Shown: positions 1 through 11,209, counted from the first letter of the stretch. The stretch: 64,000 nt of DNA from Nocardia sp. NBC_01503 (GCF_036327755.1 NZ_CP109596.1:2046001-2110000); one strand, 5' to 3'. The notes: a model not told the origin generated them from the sequence alone. A program made the numbers and translations.

Positions 1-258
1 CATGAGCGCGCCGCCGAACATGGCCATGCCCTGGGTGAAGACCTCCGGTACGGCCGCCGGGAGCATCTGCCGCAGCAGCACCTCGCGGGGCTGACCATTG
101 GACATCCGGCTGGAATCGCCGGTCGTATAGGCCAGATAGTTGAACAGGTACGCGAACGTGAGGTTCAACAGGATCCACGTCCCGAGCACGATCCAGAAGG
201 CCGGCCACTTGCGCAGGCGCAGCAATTCGGCCCGAGTACATGCCACCAGGTCTCTCAT
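1..258 (-). CDS. ABC-2 type transporter permease, N-terminal part (runs off the window)
   Basis: Only the first 86 codons are present; the gene continues beyond position 1. The visible protein begins MRDLVACTRAELLRLRKWPA and has a hydrophobic segment at about residues 20-41, the usual start of an ABC-2 permease: a short cytoplasmic helix rich in Arg and Leu, then the first membrane span. Its ATG overlaps the TGA of the upstream ATPase gene in an ATGA motif, so the two are probably translationally coupled and form one exporter. The substrate cannot be deduced. Confidence 0.85.
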   Translation of the reverse strand, partial: MRDLVACTRAELLRLRKWPAFWIVLGTWILLNLTFAYLFNYLAYTTGDSSRMSNGQPREVLLRQMLPAAVPEVFTQGMAMFGGALM

Positions 259-1151
259 TTCACGGTCTCCGTCATCTCGAAAAACACTTCTTCCAAGGAC
301 TTTTCGTCACTGCGCAGTTCGAGCAGGTCCGCACCCGCCTCGATCACCGCACGGGCCACCGCGGGCGCCTTTGCCACACCGGCATCGACTCTGATGCCGT
401 TCGCGGTGAGTAGTGCCGAGCGTTCCCCGACCACCCGGCGCACCGCCGGGAAGGCCAGCTCCAGAGGTTCGGCGCGCAGGAAAAGCGATGCCGCCCCGCG
501 CAATTCACGCACCGTGGCCTCGGTGAGCAATTGCCCGCCGGAGATGACGCCGACGCGATCACAGATCTCCTGCACTTCGCTGAGCAGGTGACTGGAGAGC
601 ACGACGGTGTGCCCGTCGGCGGCTAGACCGGTGATGAGCTCGCGCATCTCAGCCATACCGGCCGGATCCAGCCCATTGGTGGGTTCATCGAGAATCAGCA
701 GGTCGGGGCGGCCGAGCAGGGCCGCCGCGACACCCAGGCGCTGCTTCATACCGAGTGAATAGGTGCGGAATTTGTCACTACCGCGGGCGGCGAGCGCGAC
801 CCGGTCGAGCACCTGCTCCACCTCGGCACGCTCCACCCCGCGATAGCGCGCCAGCACCCGCAGGTTGTCCCGACCGGACAGGTACGGGTAGAAACCCGGC
901 CCCTCGATGAGAACGCCTATGCGGCGCAGGGTTTCGGAATCTCCCGGGCGCTCGCCGAGCACCGTCGCGGCGCCATCGGTGGGCCGGATGAGCCCCACCA
1001 GCATGCGCAGCGTGGTGGTCTTGCCCGCCCCGTTCGGACCCAGGAAACCATAGATCTCACCGCGGCGGACACTCATGCTCACGGCATCCACTGCGGTGTG
1101 GGAGCCATAGCGTTTGGTCAACCGGTCGGTGCTGACAATCGCTTCGTTCAT
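255..1151 (-). CDS. ABC transporter ATP-binding protein (DrrA/Bcr-type exporter ATPase)
   Basis: 298 aa nucleotide-binding subunit of an ABC exporter. Visible motifs are Walker A GPNGAGKTT, a signature-like YSLGMKQRLG, Walker B LLILDEPTNGLDPAG and the H-loop VLSSHLL. The start chosen is the ATG at 1151 (MNEAIVSTDRLTKRYG), where homology to the family begins; an in-frame start exists 15 codons upstream but adds only Arg-rich, non-conserved residues. It partners the permease that starts inside its stop codon. The divergent histidine kinase/response regulator pair next door is a common arrangement for controlling such exporters, which suggests a stress- or antibiotic-responsive efflux system (inference). 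Confidence 0.93.
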   Translation of the reverse strand: MNEAIVSTDRLTKRYGSHTAVDAVSMSVRRGEIYGFLGPNGAGKTTTLRMLVGLIRPTDGAATVLGERPGDSETLRRIGVLIEGPGFYPYLSGRDNLRVLARYRGVERAEVEQVLDRVALAARGSDKFRTYSLGMKQRLGVAAALLGRPDLLILDEPTNGLDPAGMAEMRELITGLAADGHTVVLSSHLLSEVQEICDRVGVISGGQLLTEATVRELRGAASLFLRAEPLELAFPAVRRVVGERSALLTANGIRVDAGVAKAPAVARAVIEAGADLLELRSDEKSLEEVFFEMTETVK

Positions 1152-1277
1152 AGCCTCAAGAATCCGCCGTGAGCTGCACCGGAACATCCGCCGCACAGCG
1201 CGATCCGGCGTACGTATCTGGACGTATTCGGCCCATTGACAGTGCCGAACCGGTGCCTACAGCGCTACCGTGCAGCT

Positions 1278-2495
1278 ATGGAGACGAGTGCGGCACGACG
1301 GTGGGATGTGCTGCTCGCACTGGTGGTCGCCGCGATCCAGCTCGGCGCGGGCACCCTGGCCAACGAGCACCAGACCGGGATACGCGGGCTCGACCTGCTC
1401 GGATACGCGCTACTCGCGGCCGGGCCGCTACTACTGGTGGTGCGGCGGCGGTATCCGGATCCGGTGTTCTACGCGGTACTGGCGATCACCAGCGCCTACC
1501 TGCTCATCGGCTACGGGTACGGGCCGGTCTTCCTGGCCCTGGTGGTCGCCTTTCTCACCGCCGGGGTGCGCGGATCACGCTGGCACACTTATCCTTTCGT
1601 CCCACTCGGCTATCTGCTCATGGTGTGGCCGGTACCGTCCTGGCGCGGTTACGACACCAATTCCTGGCAGGAGTTCGGCCTGCTGGCCTGGCTGGTTGTG
1701 CTCGTCGCCATCGCCGAGGGGCTGCGCCAGCGCATGTCCGCGGTGGCGGCGCGGCACGAACGGGCCGAGGAGGCGCGCCGCAATGAACAGGCCCAGCATG
1801 AACGCGAGGCCGCCGAACGCGCGCGGGAGAACGCGGAGCGGGAACAGCGGGTCAGTGAGGAGCGGCTCACCATCGCCCGGGAACTGCACGATGTGCTCGC
1901 ACACAGCCTCTCGCTCATCAATGTGCAGTCCTCGGTGGCCCTCGAGCTCATCGACCGCCGGCCCGAGCAGGCCGCGACCGCGCTGGCCGCCATCAAAACC
2001 GCCAGCAAGGACGCGCTCGGCGAGGTGAACGCGCTGCTGCGCTCCATTCGCGGCGGCACCGGCACCGTACCCGCGCCCATCTCCCCCACCATCGTGATCA
2101 GTGACCTGGAGAGTCTGCTGCAACCGGCGCGCGCCACCGGGCTCGAGGTGCGCGCCATTGTCACCGGGGTGCCCAAGCGGCTGCCATCGGTGGTCGACGT
2201 GGCCGCCGCGCGCATCGTGCAGGAATCGCTCACCAACGTCATCCGGCACGCACCCGGCGCGAGTGTTCTTGTCACCGTGCGCTATTCGGCCGACCGGCTG
2301 CACCTGGCGGTGGACAACACCCGCCCCACCCGCACACCCGTCGGCACCACCGGCGGTGGGCACGGCATCACCGGTATGACCGAACGCGCCAAGGCCCTCG
2401 GCGGGCGACTGCTCGCCGAACCCAAACCCGACGGCGGCTTCCGCGTGGAGGCCCGCCTACCCGTCCACCTGGGTCATCCCGAACCCGCGAGTTAG
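1278..2495 (+). CDS. Two-component sensor histidine kinase (HisKA_3 / NarL partner type)
   Basis: 405 aa. The N-terminal ~160 residues contain several hydrophobic membrane segments, followed by an Ala/Glu/Arg-rich coiled coil (about 160-195), then a HisKA_3 dimerisation box with the phospho-acceptor His at about residue 204 (ARELHDVLAHSLS) and an HATPase domain with the N-box RIVQESLTNVIRHAP and G-box GGGHGITGMTERA. The ATG at 1278 is chosen because the 14 codons before it are not membrane-like. The gene ends 29 bp before the response regulator. The sensed signal is not visible. Confidence 0.93.
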   Translation: METSAARRWDVLLALVVAAIQLGAGTLANEHQTGIRGLDLLGYALLAAGPLLLVVRRRYPDPVFYAVLAITSAYLLIGYGYGPVFLALVVAFLTAGVRGSRWHTYPFVPLGYLLMVWPVPSWRGYDTNSWQEFGLLAWLVVLVAIAEGLRQRMSAVAARHERAEEARRNEQAQHEREAAERARENAEREQRVSEERLTIARELHDVLAHSLSLINVQSSVALELIDRRPEQAATALAAIKTASKDALGEVNALLRSIRGGTGTVPAPISPTIVISDLESLLQPARATGLEVRAIVTGVPKRLPSVVDVAAARIVQESLTNVIRHAPGASVLVTVRYSADRLHLAVDNTRPTRTPVGTTGGGHGITGMTERAKALGGRLLAEPKPDGGFRVEARLPVHLGHPEPAS

Positions 2496-2524
2496 ATCGG
2501 AATACCTGTGCAAGAGGAGGTTTC

Positions 2525-3187
2525 GTGAGCATCAGGGTCGTGATCGCCGATGATCAGGCGCTGGTCCGCGCCGGATTCGTGGCACTACTGGACGCGCAGG
2601 ACGATATCGAGGTGGTCGGCGAGGCCGACAATGGTGAGCAGGCGGTACGTCTGGCCCGCGAACTCGTCCCCGATGTGGTGCTCATGGATATCCGCATGCC
2701 GATCCTGGACGGCCTGGCCGCCACCCGCGAAATCGCGTCCAGCGCAGCGCTTTCCGAGGTGAAGGTGGTGGTTCTCACCACCTTCGAACTCGACGAGTAC
2801 GTCTTCGAGGCCATGCGCGCGGGCGCCACCGGCTTCCTGGTCAAACACACCGAACCCGCCGACCTGATCAAGGCCGTGCGGGTGGTGGCGGGCGGTGACG
2901 CCCTGCTCTCCCCCAGCGTCACCAAACGCCTGGTCGCCGAATTCGCCACGCACGCCAAACCCGCACCGGTGCGGGAGTTCTCCGAACTCACCGACCGTGA
3001 ACGCGAGGTCATGGCCCTGGTCGCCGAGGGCCTCACCAATGCCGAGATCGCCGAGCGCCTCTACATGAGTCCGGCGACCGCCCGCACCCATGTCAGCCGA
3101 ATCCTGTTGAAGCTCAATGCCCGTGACCGCACCCAACTCGTGGTCATGGCCTACGAGTCGGGCATGGTCCGGCCCGGCTGGCAGTAG
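2525..3187 (+). CDS. NarL/LuxR-family response regulator
   Basis: 220 aa. Receiver domain (about 1-120) with acidic pocket D9/D10 and phospho-acceptor D55 in VVLMDIRMP, a conserved Thr in VVLTTF and Lys in FLVKHTEP. The C-terminal LuxR-type helix-turn-helix (about 150-215) has the signature LTDREREVMALVAEGLTNAEIA. The GTG start is set by a strong ribosome binding site (AAGAGGAGG, 2512-2520) ending 4 nt upstream. It lies directly after the kinase gene, its cognate partner; the likely target is the divergent ABC exporter (inference). Confidence 0.95.
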   Translation: MSIRVVIADDQALVRAGFVALLDAQDDIEVVGEADNGEQAVRLARELVPDVVLMDIRMPILDGLAATREIASSAALSEVKVVVLTTFELDEYVFEAMRAGATGFLVKHTEPADLIKAVRVVAGGDALLSPSVTKRLVAEFATHAKPAPVREFSELTDREREVMALVAEGLTNAEIAERLYMSPATARTHVSRILLKLNARDRTQLVVMAYESGMVRPGWQ

Positions 3188-3196
3188 GCGACCAAA

Positions 3197-3853
3197 TCAC
3201 TCACCGGGGTTGGATTGCTCGCGCTCCGCGTCGGTGAAGCCACGACGCATGAAGCTGGGAATGTCGGCATCGTCGTCCGCCTGCAACCGGGCGGAGTAGG
3301 CCGAGGCGGCCTTGAAGACGCCCGAAACGCCCTGCGGCGCGGCCGCATAGGTAATGGATTGGCGCGGCGAGAAGCCCATATCGGTGCCGATGGCGACGGC
3401 GTCCATATTCGCGCCGAGGAACAGGAAGTTCCAGTTCCAGGTGTCCTGCTGCTGGGTGATGAGCGACTTGACCGCGGTGTGCGACCACTCTTTGCTGGAA
3501 TTCTCGTGGCCGTCGGTCATGACCACCACGATGACCGTGCCCGGTCGGTTCTCCTCGGCGCGTGCGGCCAGCTCCGCGCCGACATCGGTGATCAGCTTGC
3601 CGACGGCGTCATAGAGGGCGGTCATACCGCGCGGCTGCAGACGCAACGGCGGCACCTGCGCGAGCGGCCGATTCGCGTACACCACTTCGTATTCGGTATC
3701 GAACTGCGCGAGGGTGACCTCGATCCGCTTGGGCACCGGGCGCTGCTGCTCGATATAGGCGTCGAAACCGCCCTCGGTATCGGACTTGATGGACTGCATG
3801 GAGCCCGAGCGGTCCAGCAGCACCGCTATGAGCGTGAGGTCAGGATTGGTCAT
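3197..3853 (-). CDS. vWA-domain protein (TerY-like)
   Basis: 218 aa single von Willebrand factor A domain. The metal-ion-dependent adhesion site is visible as DRSGSM at residues 14-19, with the Thr of the second motif in RGMTALYDAV and Asp in VVMTDGHEN. No signal peptide or membrane span is visible, so it is probably cytoplasmic. Similar stand-alone vWA proteins occur in tellurite-resistance type (Ter) systems as TerY; a TerD-family protein is encoded 28 kb away in this window, but there is no local Ter operon. The gene converges tail-to-tail with the response regulator 10 bp away. Confidence 0.85.
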   Translation of the reverse strand: MTNPDLTLIAVLLDRSGSMQSIKSDTEGGFDAYIEQQRPVPKRIEVTLAQFDTEYEVVYANRPLAQVPPLRLQPRGMTALYDAVGKLITDVGAELAARAEENRPGTVIVVVMTDGHENSSKEWSHTAVKSLITQQQDTWNWNFLFLGANMDAVAIGTDMGFSPRQSITYAAAPQGVSGVFKAASAYSARLQADDDADIPSFMRRGFTDAEREQSNPGE

Positions 3854-4027
3854 GGCATGACTCCCCCGAGTCGATTCTTGCGAACCCCACCCACCGTACG
3901 CCCGCCACCTGAGCGCCGCCCGCCCTTTTCGACCAGGCCCGATGCGGCTCGGTACGCCTGTTTACGTATGCCCGATACCGCCTCGGAACCGACGCGAAGA
4001 CAGCCGATTCGAGGGCACCCTGGGTGC

Positions 4028-4822
4028 ATGAGCATGAACTTCGGCATCGCCCATGTACCCCGCTCCGGATCCGAATGGGTGCGCACCGCACAGAGCGCCG
4101 AGCAACAGGGGTATGGCACCCTGCTGCTCCCGGACACGCTGTACACCCCGTCCCCGTTCCCGGCGCTGGCCGCGGCGGCCGCGGTGACGACCACGCTGCA
4201 CCTGCGCCCCAATGTCATCGCGGCCCCACTGCGGACGCCCGCGGTGATCGCACGCGAAACCTCCGCACTGCAACTGCTCTCCGACGGACGCTTCGAACTC
4301 GGCCTCGGCACCGGTCGCCCCGACGCGGCGCGAGAGGCCGAAAAGCTCGGTGTCGCCTGGGGTTCCGCCGCCGAGCGCAGGCGCGGGCTCATCGAAACGA
4401 TCGAAACCGTACGTGCGACGGTGCGCCCCACCCCGCCGATCATTATCGCCGCCGCCGGTCCCAAAGCCCTGGTGACCGCGGCCGACCACGCGGACCGGGT
4501 CCACCTGGCCGTCGACCCCGCCGCCACCGAATCGGATCTGGCGGCACTGGTGGCCATTGTCCGCGATCACACCGACCGACCCGTTGCCTTCACCCTCCAA
4601 CTGGTCGGCGTGGGCGATCGGATCCCGCAGTACATGGCCGCCCATCTCGGCATCGACCCCGCCGCCCTGCGCGCCGCCGGAGCCGCCGCGCTGCTGCCCG
4701 CGGATCCGGCCGCAGCCGCCGAATCGCTCACCCACCTGGATGAGAAGCACGGCATCGACGAACTGATCGTCCCGGGCGAGCTCGCCGAGGCCTTCGCCCC
4801 GATCCTCGCCCGACTCAGCTGA
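4028..4822 (+). CDS. LLM-class (luciferase-like) F420/flavin-dependent oxidoreductase
   Basis: 264 aa TIM-barrel monooxygenase-like protein. Family features are the N-terminal FGIAHVP strand, GYGTLLLPDTLY, the ARETSALQLLSDGRFELGLGTG segment typical of the bacterial luciferase family, and PPIIIAAAGPKAL. The ATG at 4028 gives a normal N-terminus; a second ATG lies two codons later. The protein is shorter than typical LLM enzymes (about 290-350 aa), missing part of the C-terminal region. In mycobacteria and Nocardia many such enzymes use coenzyme F420; substrate unknown. Confidence 0.88.
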   Translation: MSMNFGIAHVPRSGSEWVRTAQSAEQQGYGTLLLPDTLYTPSPFPALAAAAAVTTTLHLRPNVIAAPLRTPAVIARETSALQLLSDGRFELGLGTGRPDAAREAEKLGVAWGSAAERRRGLIETIETVRATVRPTPPIIIAAAGPKALVTAADHADRVHLAVDPAATESDLAALVAIVRDHTDRPVAFTLQLVGVGDRIPQYMAAHLGIDPAALRAAGAAALLPADPAAAAESLTHLDEKHGIDELIVPGELAEAFAPILARLS

Positions 4823-4824
4823 TT

Positions 4825-5595
4825 TCAGGCGAGCCCGAGCCGGATCGCCTGTTCCACAGGCGAATACGCGCCATCGGGGCGGTCCAGGACGCACGGTTCG
4901 CGGAGCTCCAGCGGTGGTTGCGCCATGAAACGCGGAGTACGGCCGTGATGCGGCTGGGCGGCGTGCACCAGGAACGGGTGGCACAGGTAGACATCGCCCG
5001 CGCCACCGGTGGCCAGCGCCTGCGGCAGGCCGGAGGCGGCGGCGTAGGTATCCAACAGATCGAACATGGCCGCGCCGGGTTCCCCGTAGGGGGCCAGCAC
5101 CTTCGGCAGCCGCAGATGCGAGCCGACCCGAATACGGGTCGGCGCATCCTCCGCCGTGACGTCGGAGAACAGGAACAGCATCAGCAGCGCTCTGCCCTTG
5201 GAGTAGAGGTTGATTCGCCATTTGGCGTAGTCGGCGGGGTCCTCGCCGGGGAAGCTGGCATCGATATGCCAGCCGTCGTCACCGGGTGACTCCGCGCTGG
5301 GGAAGCGAATCGGAAAGCCACCCAGACCCTTTCGCGGCACCCAGGCACCCTTGCCGACCAGCTGATCACAGGCCTCTTGTAACGCGGGCGCGGTGGCGGC
5401 CTGCCGGAACGGCTCATCGCCGTACCCCACCAGCCGGATGACCGGTTGTGTCCAGGTGGTGGGATCGTCGGGATCACAACCGGTTTCGCGCCACAGGAAG
5501 GCGCGTCCCGCATCGGCCACTTCGCGCGGGAAGGCCTGCTCGACCTTCACAAATCCGTCCCTGATGAACGCGTCTACCTGACTGTCGGTGAGCAT
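4825..5595 (-). CDS. Phytanoyl-CoA dioxygenase (PhyH) family Fe(II)/2-oxoglutarate oxygenase
   Basis: 256 aa. The double-stranded beta-helix iron site is visible: H110 and D112 in GWHIDASFPG, the distal His probably H211 in HPFLVHAAQP, and the 2-oxoglutarate-binding Arg probably R222 in TPRFMAQPPL. Substrate is unknown; family members hydroxylate acyl-CoAs, halogenated precursors or other small molecules. The stop codon is 2 bp from the stop of the convergent LLM gene. Its ATG lies only about 18 bp downstream of the clpC-side hairpin, leaving almost no room for a separate promoter and leader. Confidence 0.88.
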   Translation of the reverse strand: MLTDSQVDAFIRDGFVKVEQAFPREVADAGRAFLWRETGCDPDDPTTWTQPVIRLVGYGDEPFRQAATAPALQEACDQLVGKGAWVPRKGLGGFPIRFPSAESPGDDGWHIDASFPGEDPADYAKWRINLYSKGRALLMLFLFSDVTAEDAPTRIRVGSHLRLPKVLAPYGEPGAAMFDLLDTYAAASGLPQALATGGAGDVYLCHPFLVHAAQPHHGRTPRFMAQPPLELREPCVLDRPDGAYSPVEQAIRLGLA

Positions 5596-5613
5596 GCCGT
5601 CCCTTCGATACGC

Positions 5614-5650
5614 GAAAGCCCCCTCCCACCATTGGTGAGAGGGGGCTTTC
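5614..5650 (-). terminator. Strong intrinsic-terminator-like hairpin after clpC
   Basis: Perfect 12-bp stem (GAAAGCCCCCTC at 5614-5625 with GAGGGGGCTTTC at 5639-5650) extended by an inner CACC/GGTG pairing. It lies 26 bp beyond the clpC stop and 18 bp before the PhyH start on the same strand, so it either ends clpC transcription or sits in the PhyH leader. Confidence 0.8.
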
Positions 5651-5675
5651 GGATCAAGCGATTTTCCGGCGGGAA

Positions 5676-8219
<2,544 letters not shown>

Positions 8220-8319
8220 CGCTCCCTCACTTCCTGCTCCGCTTACTACGGCATCCGGCGCTTCAGACCCTGTGCTGCCCTTCTGGTCGCCAGCCTGCCA
8301 TGAAGCCCTGGGGTTGCAT

Positions 8320-8347
8320 CCCCCGCCTCCACTCTAGTTGGCGGGGG
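8320..8347. other. Inverted repeat upstream of clpC
   Basis: CCCCCGCC (8320-8327) and GGCGGGGG (8340-8347) form an 8-bp inverted repeat with a 12-bp spacer about 100 bp before the clpC start. It could be an operator or a leader hairpin. No convincing ClgR site or -10/-35 pair was identified. Confidence 0.4.
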
Positions 8348-8463
8348 TCACGCACGTCGTCCGTCCACCCTATTGCGAACCGGCGACAGTACGACTCATT
8401 CCCTCATAACGGGGCTGTAGCCGGGATCGTTTCCGTCCCGGCTACGCCCACAGCGAACAGCTG

Positions 8464-8674
8464 TATTTTCTGCCCTCCGCTTCGCTGCGGGCGGGTTCGA
8501 TGCTGTGTTTTCCGCCCTCCGCTTCGCTACGGGCGGGTTCGATGCTGTGTTTTCCGCCCTCCGCTTCGCTACGGGCGGGTTCGCGGCCCTGGGAGTCCCG
8601 CTTCTTCCCTCCCTCCCCTCCCCCGCTTCGCTCCTCCGCTCCACTCGGTCCAGAAGCGGGACGGGCCGCGAACT
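8464..8674. repeat. Intergenic repeat element, copy 1 (three 42-bp units + nested hairpin)
   Basis: This fills most of the non-coding 8220-8687 stretch. Three tandem 42-bp units (the CCCTCCGCTTCGCT core starts at 8473, 8515 and 8557) are followed by a nested inverted repeat. The outer arms are GGTTCGCGGCCC (8578-8589) and GGGCCGCGAAC (8663-8673). The inner arms are GTCCCGCTTCT (8595-8605) and AGAAGCGGGAC (8652-8662), around a pyrimidine-rich centre of C/T tracts. Two further copies lie near 21.7 and 27.3 kb. Confidence 0.9.
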
Positions 8675-8687
8675 CGCAGGTCGGCCC

Positions 8688-9644
8688 TTACCCGGTGAAG
8701 GGTGGGATGAACTCGCACGAGACCGGGCGCGGATGTGCCGGGTCCAGCGCGTTCAGCGCCCAGGTGGCAACGCGTGGACTGCCCGCGATGGCCATATGGT
8801 CGGAGAAATCCATCGCGCACGAGTCCTGCACGCGGATGTTGATCGCGTTCGGCGCGGGCACCAGCGCGACCGACGGGACGACGCCCTCGTCGAAATTCGA
8901 GGCCAGATTGGTATAGGTGACGGTGGGGTCGTACACCCCGTCGGCGTTCAGATCGCGAATGAACTGCGAACCGCCCAGCATCTCCGGGCAGGCCTGGCAG
9001 ACACCCATGCTGATCATGTTGTCGACACTGTTGGCATCCGCGCCGAGCTGCTTGCCGAAGGCGCGCATGACATCCATCTGATCACCGAAGATGCCCAGCC
9101 AGGGCGGGGCGATGGCGACGAACTTGTCCACCTTGCCCGAGCCCCCGAGCCGCTTGATGAAGTAGTTCCCGACGGTATTGCCCTGCGAATGCGCGATGAA
9201 GTCGACCTTGGCGGCGCCCGTCGCGGCCAGCACCCGGTCCACGAACGCGCCCAGCTGGGCGGCGCTCTCGGGAATCGGCTTCATTCCGCCCATGGCCGAC
9301 AGCGGCCACGGCACATCGAGACTGCCGTAGGTGAGCGCGTAGACGCAATAGCCCTCATTGGCCAGCAGCGGAGCGTAGGCGCCCCAGTTGGTCTGCGCAC
9401 CGCCCGCGGTGCCGTGGATGAGCACCACCGGATCCGGATGCGCCGCAGTGACTTTGCAGGCCCAGTTGTTGGCCCCGGGCAGGGAACCGCCCGGATTGGT
9501 CAGTTCGTACGGGATACCCGCGAAGAAGTTGTAGTCCACCGGGAAGTCGGCGCGGGCGGTGCCGCTCACCCCCAGGGACAGGATGGCCAGTATCGCCATG
9601 ACAAGTAAAGATCCCGGCGAACGACGCAGCGGCGCAGCACGCAT
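8688..9644 (-). CDS. Secreted triacylglycerol lipase / alpha-beta hydrolase
   Basis: 318 aa. The N-terminus MRAAPLRRSP plus a hydrophobic core and TARA (residues 29-32) is a typical Sec signal peptide. The nucleophile S153 is in AHSQGN (variant of GxSxG), the oxyanion strand is VVLIHGTAGG, and the likely catalytic His is in DFSDHMAIAGSP near the C-terminus. This is the Lipase_2/EstA-type fold common in Nocardia. Start at 9644 is chosen because GGGAGG lies just upstream; an upstream in-frame start would put 16 non-signal residues in front of the leader. The substrate is probably an extracellular acylglycerol or ester. Confidence 0.9.
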   Translation of the reverse strand: MRAAPLRRSPGSLLVMAILAILSLGVSGTARADFPVDYNFFAGIPYELTNPGGSLPGANNWACKVTAAHPDPVVLIHGTAGGAQTNWGAYAPLLANEGYCVYALTYGSLDVPWPLSAMGGMKPIPESAAQLGAFVDRVLAATGAAKVDFIAHSQGNTVGNYFIKRLGGSGKVDKFVAIAPPWLGIFGDQMDVMRAFGKQLGADANSVDNMISMGVCQACPEMLGGSQFIRDLNADGVYDPTVTYTNLASNFDEGVVPSVALVPAPNAINIRVQDSCAMDFSDHMAIAGSPRVATWALNALDPAHPRPVSCEFIPPFTG

Positions 9645-9752
9645 GTTCCCTCCCAAACTAGAACGTGTTTCGACAACGTAGTCGAAAAACAAGCACTGGA
9701 GATGGGAAACTGGCGAGTAATTTATGAAACTTGTTCCACCCTCTCACGCAGA

Positions 9753-9782
9753 AAAACCGGGACCCCTGCGGATCCCGGTTTT
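9753..9782 (-). terminator. Rho-independent terminator
   Basis: AAAACCGGGA (9753-9762) pairs with TCCCGGTTTT (9773-9782); on the minus strand the stem is followed by a short T run. It lies 24 bp beyond the stop of the anthrone-oxygenase-like gene (9806-10459) and separates it from the lipase. Confidence 0.85.
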
Positions 9783-9805
9783 CCTGCGGATTCCGCAGCC
9801 GGCGC

Positions 9806-10459
9806 TCACCACTGGCGAGGCGCGACACCCGGCTGCGGCGCCGGAGCGAAACGCTGCGGCTGCTGGATCGCCACCGGAGCAACGAAGCCGCCCCGGGGCT
9901 GCTGGTACGCCGGGCCCGTCGCCACCGCGGGATTCGCCGGAGCCGCAACCGCGTTCGCCCTACCGTGCTGCACACCCGCCGTGAACAGCGCGCCGATCAG
10001 CGCCACGAAGGCCAGCGCGTGCAGCACGGCGCGCACGATATTCCAACGCACCCAGGAGGTTTCGAACTGTGCCCGCACCGCCGCCAGATCACCGATCTGG
10101 GACGGATCACCCGCCGCGGCCAACTGGTTGTTCAGCGGCACATTCAGCCCCGAGGTCACCGCGAAGGCAATCACATTGAGCACCACGGCGATTCCGATCC
10201 ACAGCAGCGTGGTGCGGGCATCCTTGCCCAGGTGCAGCGCCGCCGCCAGCACCGTGAAACCGACGGTGCCCATGAACAGCAGCATGAACAGGGGGTTGAC
10301 GATGATGACGTTGATGCGCTGCATGACGTCGATCAGGGTGCGATCATCGGTCTGCCCCAGGGCGGGCATCACCGAGTTCACGTAGCCGTAGAAGAGACCG
10401 GCGATCAGGCCGGTCGAGAGGGTCGCCGCCGCCAGCGCGGCAATACGAAGAGCGAACAT
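9806..10459 (-). CDS. Anthrone oxygenase-like (DUF1772) membrane protein
   Basis: 217 aa with four predicted membrane segments (about 5-27, 55-78, 85-105 and 140-162). The start MFALRIAALAAATLSTGLIAG, the YGYVNSVMPAL segment and the later FETSWVRWNIVRAVLHALAF are typical of the DUF1772/anthrone oxygenase family. The C-terminal ~45 residues are Ala/Pro/Gln-rich and probably disordered, which is longer than usual. Function is unproven; some family members oxidise polyketide anthrones. A terminator follows immediately. Confidence 0.82.
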   Translation of the reverse strand: MFALRIAALAAATLSTGLIAGLFYGYVNSVMPALGQTDDRTLIDVMQRINVIIVNPLFMLLFMGTVGFTVLAAALHLGKDARTTLLWIGIAVVLNVIAFAVTSGLNVPLNNQLAAAGDPSQIGDLAAVRAQFETSWVRWNIVRAVLHALAFVALIGALFTAGVQHGRANAVAAPANPAVATGPAYQQPRGGFVAPVAIQQPQRFAPAPQPGVAPRQW

Positions 10460-10585
10460 CGGAGTCTCCTGACTGGGTCATTTCCCGGAATTCCCGGGCT
10501 TTCCAACGACTTCCAGTCAACCGGCTGAAGACTCGCCGCGACATCGTCGAGAAGCTCCCGGACATCCGCGACCGTCTCGAGACGC

Positions 10586-11209
10586 TCAGAGATCCCGCTC
10601 GGACACCACACCGCTCTGCATGGCCAGATTCGCCAGCTTGACCCGCTTCTGATTCTGCGGCAGATCCTCCACGCCGAACTTGGCGAACAGCGCCCGCAGA
10701 TGCGTCTTGATGGCATCCACGCTCAGGAACAGCTCCGCCGCGATCTGCTGATTCGACGACGGCGAGGCGAAACCGTCATTGCCGCGCAGCGGTCGGCACA
10801 GCGCGATGAGCACGGCCCGCTGGGTTTCGGTGAGCGAGCGCAGCGTGGGCAGCCCACCGGTGGAGGTCTGCGTGACATCGCCTGCGGCACCGGAGAAATC
10901 ATGGAAGGTGACCCGCGAGGTACCCATCCGAATAACATCGCCGGGCTGCAGCCGATGCCGCCCCACCAGGCGATCCCCGTTGATGAAGGTGCCATTGCGG
11001 GAGAGCCCGTCATCCACGATGGTCCAGTGCGCGCCCAGATATTCGGCGGTCGCGTGCAGGCGGGACACCTCGACGTCCCAGAAGAGCGAGAGGTCGGCCT
11101 GGGGTGAGCGGCCGATGGTGATGCGTGGCTGATCCGGGGTCAGCATCAGCTCGTGCTGACGGCCCTCTTGATCCTTGACCCGCAGGAATGAACCGTGGAA
11201 TGCGGTCAC
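10586..11209 (-). CDS. FHA-domain protein with C-terminal LuxR-like helix-turn-helix
   Basis: 207 aa. The N-terminal FHA domain (about 25-105) shows TIGRSPQADLSL, EVSRLHATAEY and RNGTFINGDRL, the conserved GR, SRxH and NG residues that read phosphothreonine. The C-terminal segment (about 125-200) has LTETQRAVLIALCRPL ... SNQQIAAELFLSVDAIKTHLRALFAKFG, a LuxR/SARP-like DNA-binding fold. This combination suggests transcription control by Ser/Thr-kinase signalling. Two membrane kinases are encoded at 34.7-39.6 kb, but a direct link is speculation. Confidence 0.85.
   Translation of the reverse strand: MTAFHGSFLRVKDQEGRQHELMLTPDQPRITIGRSPQADLSLFWDVEVSRLHATAEYLGAHWTIVDDGLSRNGTFINGDRLVGRHRLQPGDVIRMGTSRVTFHDFSGAAGDVTQTSTGGLPTLRSLTETQRAVLIALCRPLRGNDGFASPSSNQQIAAELFLSVDAIKTHLRALFAKFGVEDLPQNQKRVKLANLAMQSGVVSERDL

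Noticed and set aside
8320..8347. ClgR-type control site before clpC
   Set aside because: The inverted repeat there does not match the known ClgR consensus.
8396..8644. 82-codon minus-strand frame with AKRRAENT repeats
   Set aside because: Produced entirely by the 42-bp units; no ribosome binding site and no domain.
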